The translations under genes and the position numbers were made by a program. Positions 1-4,426 of a DNA stretch of 7,767 bases are shown here, piece after piece. Source of the DNA: Deltaproteobacteria bacterium (GTDB lineage Bacteria > Desulfobacterota > DSM-4660 > Desulfatiglandales > Desulfatiglandaceae); the NCBI GenBank assembly GCA_019307165.1, contig JAFDKD010000111.1, positions 1 through 7,767 of the forward strand, in the 5' to 3' direction. The notes beneath the pieces are model-generated. The model searched no databases. It was not told where the DNA came from and saw only the letters and a program-made list of their open reading frames with translations. The stretch's first letter is position 1, and each line of letters starts with the position of its first letter.

Positions 1-68
1 GGGGGAGGATGCGCCGGAAAAGGGGATTGAGTTCTGGGGTCCTTTTCATCTTAGAGATGCTGATTAAG

Positions 69-273
69 TTTTTTTTTAACCACGGATGACACGGATGGCA
101 CGGATAAGATCGGCAACAAAAAGATGGAAATACAGGATTGAAAAATAGACAAATCTATTTTTCCCTAAGCATTCCCATCCTTCCCGGTGCGTTTGCACCG
201 GGCCTCGCGTTGCGAGGCACTTGCCGATCCTATCCGCCACATCCCTGCTATCCGTGTAATCCGTGGTAAAAAC
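69..273. repeat. Compound inverted repeat with 9-bp-period CACGGAT units
   Basis: The left arm (69-117) starts with a T run and carries CACGGAT at 81, 90 and 99, a 9-base period, then GATCGGCAA. The right arm (221-273) is its imperfect reverse complement: TTGCCGATC, then ATCCGTG-type units at 232, 241, 250 and 259, then GGTAAAAA. It has one more 9-base unit than the left arm. The core (118-220) holds three hairpins: GAAAAATAG/CTATTTTTC (140-148/155-163), CCCGGTGC/GCACCGGG (183-190/195-202) and GCCTCGC/GCGAGGC (202-208/212-218). There is no transposase frame. It looks like a non-autonomous palindromic element or an intergenic repeat family; mobility is inference. Confidence 0.75.
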
Positions 274-284
274 ATCAGATTTGC

Positions 285-305
285 GGCGGCGTGTGACATG
301 CCGCC
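285..305. repeat. GC-rich hairpin GGCGGC/GCCGCC
   Basis: A 6-bp perfect stem (285-290/300-305) extends by one G-T and two Watson-Crick pairs to leave a 3-base loop. It has no following T run, so it is not a standard terminator. It lies just outside the compound inverted repeat and its role is unknown. Confidence 0.45.
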
Positions 306-458
306 CTTTATCGGTTCCGTGGGTGCACGATCGTCGTGTCGTTTCCTAGGCGAGTGATCTCAAACAGGACCAGCGTTTGATGTCTAACCAGGCCAAGTTT
401 CGCGCAGGTGTGGCGTCATCCGAAGAGAAGAGGAGGAGGAATCGTCAGGAATAGGATT

Positions 459-550
459 CATCTCCCGGCGGGCCGACAGCCCCGTCAGGAGATGGGTTTG
501 CACAGTTTGGCGTGTTTCTCCACGGGTTGACCTCCGGAGAAGAGGTTAAC
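459..550. other. Structured patch with two consecutive stem-loops
   Basis: The first stem is CATCTCC/GGAGATG (459-465/488-494) enclosing a GGGC/GCCC inner stem. The second is GTTGACCTC/GAGGTTAAC (526-534/542-550) with a 7-base loop; its one odd pair is G-U on the plus strand but A-C on the minus strand, so the fold is slightly better as plus-strand RNA. I do not recognise a known riboswitch or small RNA class. It may be a leader or small RNA, or simply repeat debris. Confidence 0.25.
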
Positions 551-572
551 GGAGAATGTTTGGATTTACTTG

Positions 573-601
573 AGTTTATGGGAACCCTTTTTCTTTGTCA
601 A
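573..601 (-). promoter_or_regulatory. Candidate leftward sigma-70 promoter
   Basis: Read on the minus strand, TTGACA (601-596) is followed after exactly 17 bases by TAAACT (578-573), giving a perfect -35 hexamer and a 4/6 -10 hexamer. Transcription would start near 565 and run left, out of the window, with no start codon and good ribosome site seen before the edge. The same bases also form a 10-bp hairpin (586-595/600-609), so a role as part of a terminator cannot be excluded. Confidence 0.35.
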
Positions 602-609
602 GAAAAAGG

Positions 610-628
610 TATTTTCATTCTCATTATG
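610..628 (-). promoter_or_regulatory. Fur-box-like sequence upstream of the leftward promoter
   Basis: On the minus strand the 19 bases CATAATGAGAATGAAAATA match the classical E. coli Fur consensus GATAATGATAATCATTATC at 13 of 19 positions. It lies 8 bases upstream of the -35 hexamer at 601-596. The first half is good and the second half is poor. AT-rich DNA gives such matches by chance, so confidence is low. Confidence 0.25.
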
Positions 629-659
629 AGTTTAAAAAAGAATATGTGTCAGTATTTGC

Positions 660-718
660 TCCCCCTCCCCTTAATCCCCTCCCGCAAGAGCCTGCCCCTG
701 ATCCGGGGGGAGGGGAAT
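660..718. repeat. C-rich dispersed repeat with hairpin, copy 1
   Basis: A 24-base stretch (660-683) is identical to 3256-3279. Its end, CCCCTCCC (676-683), pairs perfectly with GGGAGGGG (708-715) across a 24-base loop. It lies 75 bases past the stop codon of the minus-strand binding-protein gene, as copy 2 lies in the gap after two converging genes. It may act as a transcript end or 3' stabiliser; it has no T run. Confidence 0.7.
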
Positions 719-792
719 AAACGGGCTCAACAATGCAACATTTATGCAAATGATACCTACCGTTCATTTCAACGTCTTCAGGTCAGAACAAA

Positions 793-2088
793 TTACCATT
801 TGATTTGGTCAGTATTCATCCAATTGCTGATGGGAACGCCCATGCCCGTGGGTATTTTCCTGCCTCCCATGTCCACCACTTTCACTTTGTACTGATAAAG
901 CCGCAGCATGGGAACGGTGTGCGATTTATAGGCAAATGACTTGCCGTCGAACATGCCCTTGAAGTCCCAGATCATGGTGTCCAAGGCCTTCTTGACCCCT
1001 TCACGAGTGAGGTTGCCGGCATCGTGGGCCCGTTTCAGCCCCTCCTGGATGACAAAGGCGTACATGAGGCCGATGTGGTACAGGGTCAGGTCCTTGAAGC
1101 CGCCGCTCTTGATGCCCTTGGCGTAGGCGTCGGGGCGGTACTTTTTGGCGAAATCGTGCAACAGCCTGACATAGGCGTTGTCCATGGGGGTCGCCTTCCG
1201 GGGTACGGCGTCAAAATAAGGCCAGCAGCTTGCCGCTATGAACCCGTCAAAGGCCGGTCCCATGAGCAGGATGGGTATCCTGCCGCCCATGTAATGGGTC
1301 CCCATGAGCTGCACCTTGGGCATAACCTTTTTGACGGTCTTGAAAAAGACGGACGTGGCGGCCTGGGTCCCGGTGTACCCGTGGAAAATGACATACTCGG
1401 CCTTTTTCTTGCGGAGCAAGGTACACTCGCTGGTGGCGTTGGTGGCATTGTAGGGGTATTCGATCTCCGCAATCACGTCCAGGCCAAGCTTTTTGGCGTA
1501 TGCGATCCCTTCGGGCGTCCCGTCCCTGCCGTAGGCGGTGGGGCTGAAGATAAAGGCAACACGTGCTTTTGCCGTTCCCTTGTGGTTTTCGTTGATCCAC
1601 TTGACCAGCACCTTGATCTGGTCCTCGTAGGTGGCGCCGACCGAATAATAGTAGGGGAACTTATCCGGACCGCCCTGGGGCCCGAAGATTTCAGAAGAAA
1701 AAGACCCGTCCACCCAGGGAATTTTTTCTTCCACATTCACCTTCTCGATGAGGGCCTTGAGCCCGCCGGTGATGTACCCGCTGGCCATCAAAAATTCGTC
1801 CCGGCCGTATTCGGCGCAGTACTTGTTGAAATTGGCGACCTCCACGGTCGGCGTGTACCGCATGTCTTCCAGGTGCCAGTCGATCTTCTGCCCGCCCAGA
1901 CCGCCGGCCTCCTCATTGAACCATGTCATGGCATCGATATACCCCCAGCCCATCTCATCCAGGGCCCCGAGAGGCCCGCTCAGGGGCAGCTGTGTCAGGA
2001 CCACGACTTTCTTTGCCGAGACATTCCCTCCAAAAGCAAACACCAGCGCCATCGCAAGCACCAAAACCAACACTACACGCTTTTTCAT
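793..2088 (-). CDS. ABC transporter substrate-binding protein, branched-chain amino acid type
   Basis: This is a 431-residue periplasmic solute-binding protein of the type I fold (Leu/Ile/Val-binding family, Peripla_BP_6-like). It would capture a small solute outside the inner membrane and pass it to an ABC permease. The N-terminus has two lysines, a hydrophobic core and a likely signal peptidase site after VSA (about residue 25). The mature protein opens with VVVLTQLPLSGPLG, typical of the family, and two Rossmann-like lobes follow. Length is normal. The ATG at 2088-2086 is supported by GGGAGG six bases upstream. No permease (LivHM) or ATPase (LivGF) gene is adjacent on either side, so its partners are elsewhere. 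The ligand cannot be read from sequence: amino acids, amides, urea or aromatic acids are all possible. Confidence 0.92.
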   Translation of the reverse strand: MKKRVVLVLVLAMALVFAFGGNVSAKKVVVLTQLPLSGPLGALDEMGWGYIDAMTWFNEEAGGLGGQKIDWHLEDMRYTPTVEVANFNKYCAEYGRDEFLMASGYITGGLKALIEKVNVEEKIPWVDGSFSSEIFGPQGGPDKFPYYYSVGATYEDQIKVLVKWINENHKGTAKARVAFIFSPTAYGRDGTPEGIAYAKKLGLDVIAEIEYPYNATNATSECTLLRKKKAEYVIFHGYTGTQAATSVFFKTVKKVMPKVQLMGTHYMGGRIPILLMGPAFDGFIAASCWPYFDAVPRKATPMDNAYVRLLHDFAKKYRPDAYAKGIKSGGFKDLTLYHIGLMYAFVIQEGLKRAHDAGNLTREGVKKALDTMIWDFKGMFDGKSFAYKSHTVPMLRLYQYKVKVVDMGGRKIPTGMGVPISNWMNTDQIKW

Positions 2089-2119
2089 GGTAAACCTCCC
2101 TGTTTGGGTTAATCAAGCC

Positions 2120-2133
2120 GGGGGCATCCCCCC
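2120..2133. repeat. GGGGG/CCCCC hairpin in the binding-protein leader
   Basis: GGGGGCATCCCCCC can form a 5-bp GC stem with a 3-4 base loop, about 32 bases before the start codon of the minus-strand binding-protein gene, so probably inside its 5' untranslated region. It leaves the ribosome site free. Function is unknown. Confidence 0.4.
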
Positions 2134-2152
2134 AATCGGGATAAAGGATTAA

Positions 2153-2180
2153 TGGAATGATGGAATCGTGGAATAGTGGG
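2153..2180. repeat. Short tandem TGGAAT repeat, 8-bp period
   Basis: TGGAAT occurs at 2153, 2161 and 2169, followed by a partial TGGG copy at 2177, a strict 8-base period. It sits between the binding-protein start and its presumed promoter region. It looks like a small intergenic repeat and has no known role. Confidence 0.6.
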
Positions 2181-2435
2181 TCACAAACGAAAACAGCCGC
2201 TAAAAAACAATAAGTTAAGTGATTCTTTTTGTTAAAAGGTCGGGCTTTTCTGTTTCGAGTGAGCCTTGGTTGGATATGCTGTTACCTATTTATATAGAAA
2301 TTATTACTTTTTCAAGACTATTCTTATCCTATCGGCCGGTTGCCGATCCTGTATCGCAAATATCCCGGGGCAACACCAATTAATATCTCCCGCGAAGCCT
2401 GTCCTCGACTTTGATAGGGAAGTGGGAATCCAATC

Positions 2436-2490
2436 CTCCGTTTACCTGGATCCCCGCCGGAGTTTATCCCGCACTTGATGCGGGACCAGG
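2436..2490. repeat. Intergenic stem-loop element
   Basis: A perfect stem TCCCGCA/TGCGGGA (2467-2473/2479-2485, loop CTTGA) is bracketed by CCTGG (2445-2449) and CCAGG (2486-2490). An upstream CTCCG/CGGAG pair (2436-2440/2458-2462) adds a second arm. The layout resembles the small dispersed palindromic elements of bacterial intergenic DNA; that it is repeated in this genome is inference. Confidence 0.5.
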
Positions 2491-2678
2491 ATGACAGAAA
2501 AGATAGAATTTCGATTGGTGCTAAGTGTTGCTTTTTGGGGCTTCAGGTATCAATATGGAGACGTAGGTGCGCAAGATCACACGCCCAGTGTCAGCTGGTC
2601 CATAGATTTCCTCCGGAATTTATCCGATACTTTGCCATAGCCACATAGTCGGGCGGTTCATGAACAGGGAGGTCCAAC

Positions 2679-3197
2679 ATGCGAAACGTACTGAAATTCA
2701 AAAAAATTCTCGTGGTTGATGACGAGCCCGGCATAGTGGAAAACCTGGAAGAAATCCTTGACATGTGCTTCGTGGACAGCGCTTTCGACTTCCGGAAAGG
2801 CCAAAAGTGCCTCAAAACGAAGCAATACGATGCCGCTGTCCTGGATATCATGGGCGTCCGCGGCTACAAGCTTCTGGAAATAGCCACCGAAAAAGGCATC
2901 CCCGCCGTCATTTTGACCGCCCATGCGTTCAGCCCCGACAATCTGGTCAAGTCGATCAAAGGGGGCGCGCATGCCTATGTGCCGAAATGGAAGGTCGCGG
3001 ATATCGACATTTACGTGGATGAGGCGATCAAGGCGAGCGAAGAAAACGAACCCCGGCGACTCACCTGGTTTGAAAGACTCAAACCCTACTTTGACGAGAA
3101 ATTCGGTCCGGATTGGAAAAAATCGCACGAGGCGTTCTGGCGGGAGTTTGACGACGAACTTCGTATTTCAAAGAAGGAACTGGAGGAAGCCATGTAG
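2679..3197 (+). CDS. Receiver-only response regulator
   Basis: This 172-residue protein is a CheY-like receiver domain (about residues 8-125) with a short helical tail. It would take a phosphoryl group from a partner histidine kinase in the cytoplasm. Acid-pocket residues Asp14 and Asp15 (LVVDDEP), the phosphoacceptor Asp56 (VLDIMG), Thr80 (ILTAH) and Lys103 (VPKWK) are all present. The tail (about 126-172) is rich in Trp, Phe, Lys and Glu and has no helix-turn-helix or enzyme motif, so the output is probably protein-protein contact. The ATG at 2679 follows GGGAGG six bases upstream. No kinase is next to it: the kinase at 4427 has its own regulator and lies beyond a gene on the other strand. 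The partner is unknown. Confidence 0.88.
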   Translation: MRNVLKFKKILVVDDEPGIVENLEEILDMCFVDSAFDFRKGQKCLKTKQYDAAVLDIMGVRGYKLLEIATEKGIPAVILTAHAFSPDNLVKSIKGGAHAYVPKWKVADIDIYVDEAIKASEENEPRRLTWFERLKPYFDEKFGPDWKKSHEAFWREFDDELRISKKELEEAM

Positions 3198-3255
3198 CCG
3201 GGGCGCGGCTGGGTGGGGGTGATCGGGTAAACAGGGATTTTATCCATTTATCTAT

Positions 3256-3295
3256 TCCCCCTCCCCTTAATCCCCTCCCACGAGGGGAGGGGAAT
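3256..3295. repeat. C-rich dispersed repeat with hairpin, copy 2
   Basis: The first 24 bases (3256-3279) are identical to copy 1 at 660-683. CCCCTCCC (3272-3279) pairs perfectly with GGGAGGGG (3285-3292) over the 5-base loop ACGAG. The copy lies between two genes that converge (stops at 3197 and 3352). It is a plausible bidirectional transcript end, though without a T run. Confidence 0.75.
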
Positions 3296-3344
3296 TGAGT
3301 TGTCGGGCAGACGCTTCAATTCGATTGTCCGACATTCCTCAATT
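3293..3344. terminator. Composite stem-loop at convergent gene ends
   Basis: An outer stem AATTGAG/CTCAATT (3293-3299/3338-3344) encloses TGTCGG/CCGACA (3301-3306/3329-3334), with a further CAAT/ATTG pair inside (3317-3320/3324-3327). It begins 8 bases past the stop of the minus-strand ZraP-like gene and abuts the C-rich hairpin. Position and symmetry suggest transcript termination or 3' protection for one or both genes. The T content downstream is low, so it is not a textbook intrinsic terminator. Confidence 0.45.
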
Positions 3345-3351
3345 TGTGAAA

Positions 3352-3939
3352 TCAATACCTGCAGCCGCCCCCGCGACCGTAGCCGCCGGAGCCATTGCCG
3401 TACCCCATGCCTTTGCCTTTATTCCTGCCTTTACCATACCCGTTGCCCTTTCCCTTACCCCTGCCATAGCCTCCGGCATATCGGTCCTCGACCCCGAGCT
3501 TTCGGGTTTCGATCTGATACGCCAGGCGGGCATCCGCCTTTTTGGCGCGCAGGTCGTTGATTTCCGTCTGAAGGGCCCGGGCCTTGTCCACATCGGGACT
3601 GGGGCTGTCGAGAACGGCATTCAACTCGGATGATTTGTAACGGATCATGCCCCTTATTTCATCTGTTTCCCGGTCGAACGCGCGGTTCAGTTCAGTGAGC
3701 CTGTCTCTTTCACCGGCCGTCAGCGCGCCGGTCCCGCTGTCGGCTCTCGGGCAGTATCCCTGGCCGCCGCCCCTATAATCCCCTGAAGCGCCGTCGCCTC
3801 TCCAGCAATCCCCCTGACCGCCGCCGCCGTAATCCCCGTAACCGCCTCCTCCATACCGGCCCTGACCCCGTGCAAAGGCGGGTGAAGCAACGACCGCCGC
3901 CAAAAACAATACCCCGAATACGGTTGCTATTTTCTTCAT
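3352..3939 (-). CDS. zraP: ZraP/Spy/CpxP-like periplasmic protein, Gly-rich tails
   Basis: This 195-residue exported protein has a signal peptide (1-23, cut after AFA), a Gly/Tyr/Asp-rich segment (24-70), a charged helical middle (about 72-152, starting LTAGERDRLTELNRAF) and a Gly/Lys/Arg-rich tail to the end. The LTxxE-type helical hairpin matches the periplasmic ZraP/Spy/CpxP group of metal-stress chaperones. I chose ATG 3939 because GGAGGTG lies just before it; the longer frame (to 4029) would run into the promoter. It is divergent from a ZraS/ZraR-like pair, as in E. coli. Unlike E. coli ZraP, which binds zinc with histidines, this protein has no histidine; it has three cysteines (45, 63, 193). 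The family call rests on the middle domain and context. Confidence 0.75.
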   Translation of the reverse strand: MKKIATVFGVLFLAAVVASPAFARGQGRYGGGGYGDYGGGGQGDCWRGDGASGDYRGGGQGYCPRADSGTGALTAGERDRLTELNRAFDRETDEIRGMIRYKSSELNAVLDSPSPDVDKARALQTEINDLRAKKADARLAYQIETRKLGVEDRYAGGYGRGKGKGNGYGKGRNKGKGMGYGNGSGGYGRGGGCRY

Positions 3940-4012
3940 TTTGACACCTCCTCTTTTGGATGTTGACGTTCTGCGCGGCATGACATTTCCCGCGCTGTTG
4001 TTTTCAGGATAG

Positions 4013-4029
4013 AGCAAACGGCGTGCCAA
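4013..4029 (-). promoter_or_regulatory. Sigma-54 promoter of the zraP-like gene
   Basis: On the minus strand the sequence TTGGCACGCCGTTTGCT matches the sigma-54 consensus TTGGCACG-N4-TTGCW at every defined base, with GG and GC exactly 10 bases apart (GG at 4027-4026, GC at 4015-4014). The predicted start site is near 4002, giving a leader of about 63 bases before ATG 3939. A sigma-54 activator is encoded in the same divergon, so ZraR-like control is the natural reading. Confidence 0.9.
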
Positions 4030-4112
4030 TAAGGTTGTTTAGCGCGTAACTAAGTGTATTTACAGGTTAAATTATGACTCGTGACTATTGGGAAGATTGA
4101 CATGCATGGACG

Positions 4113-4131
4113 TGTGTATAACTTATGCACA
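4113..4131. promoter_or_regulatory. Candidate activator-binding palindrome (UAS)
   Basis: TGTGTATAACTTATGCACA has arms of 9 bases with 8 matching around a central C. Its centre (4122) is about 120 bases upstream of the predicted zraP start site, the usual distance for an NtrC-family enhancer. GTGTATA recurs at 4156-4162, 42 bases away, about four helical turns, within the palindrome TGTATACA. Binding by the ZraR-like protein is inference. Confidence 0.45.
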
Positions 4132-4171
4132 TATCGGACTGCGGTTTTTGAACGAGTGTATACAATCTTCA

Positions 4172-4219
4172 CATTTCCATTTCGTGCTCGTTGTCGTGGT
4201 CGTAATCGCAATCGATTTC
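4172..4219 (-). repeat. Eight degenerate GA-rich hexamers, left arm of an inverted pair
   Basis: On the minus strand this stretch is eight hexamers, each starting GA and most ending in C; read in frame they spell EIDCDYDHDNEHEMEM before a stop. The short frame (4169-4273) is open for only 34 codons with no ribosome site, so I treat it as a repeat rather than a gene. GATTACGACCAC and GACAACGAGCAC in it are matched on the plus strand by GATTACGAGCAC and GAGTACGAGCAC in the right arm. Confidence 0.6.
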
Positions 4220-4327
4220 AATCAACTGCGCACGCACGTCGCCATAGATGGTAGGGGGCTTGTACGACGTCTTTTAGGCGTATTTATATCCCGCCTGCGA
4301 GACCGGCAGCGAACGCTCGATCTGCGG

Positions 4328-4343
4328 CGGCATGTAAAATGCA
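4328..4343 (+). promoter_or_regulatory. Candidate sigma-54 promoter of the zraSR operon
   Basis: CGGCATGTAAAATGCA has GG and GC exactly 10 bases apart and agrees with TGGCACG-N4-TTGCA apart from three bases (first T, the C of CACG, first T of TTGC). A start site near 4354 would give a leader of about 70 bases before ATG 4427. It is weaker than the leftward promoter, as fits a regulator operon with low basal level. Confidence 0.4.
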
Positions 4344-4358
4344 GCCCTACAACCCAAC

Positions 4359-4391
4359 GATTACGAGCACCGCTTCGCTGAGTACGAGCAC
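4359..4391 (+). repeat. GA-rich hexamer repeat, right arm of the inverted pair
   Basis: GATTACGAGCAC (4359-4370) and GAGTACGAGCAC (4380-4391) match, in opposite orientation, the left arm at 4184-4207 at 11 of 12 and 10 of 12 bases. About 150 bases lie between the arms. It ends close to the start of the kinase gene, so the upstream TTG start (4400) seems to be repeat-derived. Confidence 0.6.
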
Positions 4392-4426
4392 GGCAAAAAT
4401 TGGAGCACAAGCACGAAAGGCGTCCA

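Larger units (their letters stand above)
1..792. other. Gene-free stretch with repeats and hairpins
   Basis: I see no convincing gene here. The only long open frame (512-895, +) has no ribosome site, a composition unlike a protein, and runs antisense into the 3' end of the binding-protein gene. The stretch holds a small hairpin at 47-59 followed by a T9 run (69-77), a compound inverted repeat (69-273), a hairpin at 285-305, a structured patch at 459-550, a leftward promoter-like sequence (573-601) with a Fur-box-like sequence (610-628), and a C-rich hairpin element (660-718). Any gene driven by the leftward promoter would begin near or beyond the left edge. Confidence 0.7.
2089..2678. other. 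Divergent intergenic region with repeat debris
   Basis: These 590 bases separate the leftward binding-protein gene from the rightward response-regulator gene and must hold both promoters. I see the two ribosome sites (2095-2100 on minus, 2668-2672 on plus), a short TGGAAT run (2153-2180), a stem-loop element (2436-2490), an 11-base TTGCCGATCCT (2339-2349) shared with the compound repeat at 221-231, and AT-rich DNA around 2195-2330 where the promoters may lie. No sigma-54 promoter matching both GG and GC with good flanks was found. No gene is supported. Confidence 0.6.
3940..4426. other. Divergent control region of the zraP and zraSR units
   Basis: These 487 bases carry a leftward sigma-54 promoter (4013-4029), a near-palindrome (4113-4131), a perfect 8-base palindrome TGTATACA (4157-4164), an inverted pair of GA-rich hexamer repeats (4172-4219 and 4359-4391), and a rightward sigma-54 candidate (4328-4343). 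Open frames of 80-97 codons on both strands here lack ribosome sites and derive from the repeats. I support no gene. Confidence 0.65.

Noticed and set aside
69..273. CRISPR array from the regularly spaced CACGGAT units
   Set aside because: Units are 7 bases at a 9-base period in inverted arms, with no spacers of CRISPR length and no cas genes.
487..520. Minus-strand CACGC...GCAAACC, recalling a GEMM cyclic-di-GMP riboswitch
   Set aside because: The required second conserved block (GACGCAAAGCC type) after the following stem is missing, so the match is partial and probably chance.
512..895. Open frame of 127 codons on the plus strand
   Set aside because: No ribosome site, composition unlike a protein, runs through the C-rich repeat and then antisense into the binding-protein gene.
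1024..2112. Long plus-strand frame of 362 codons
   Set aside because: It is fully antisense to the binding-protein gene, which has a clear signal peptide, family motifs and ribosome site; long antisense frames are common in GC-rich codon contexts.
2264..2303. Possible sigma-70 promoters such as TTGGAT-N17-TATAGA for the response regulator
   Set aside because: Several overlapping weak hexamer pairs fit in this AT-rich DNA and none stands out; the leader would also be very long.
2554..2569. GG-N10-GC (TGGAGACGTAGGTGCG) upstream of the response regulator
   Set aside because: Spacing is right but most flanking consensus bases differ, and such pairs occur by chance.
4029..4030. Longer start for the ZraP-like protein at 4029
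   Set aside because: It would place the coding region over the sigma-54 promoter and hide the signal peptide; ATG 3939 has the strong ribosome site.
4169..4333. Minus-strand frame 4169-4333 with one internal stop (ending EIDCDYDHDNEHEMEM), a possible broken gene
   Set aside because: It has an in-frame TAA at 4274-4276, no ribosome site, and its protein-like look comes from hexamer repeats; kept as a repeat only.
4088..4381. Plus-strand frame of 97 codons upstream of the kinase
   Set aside because: No ribosome site; the VLVVVVVIAID stretch is just the reverse reading of the GA-rich hexamer repeat.
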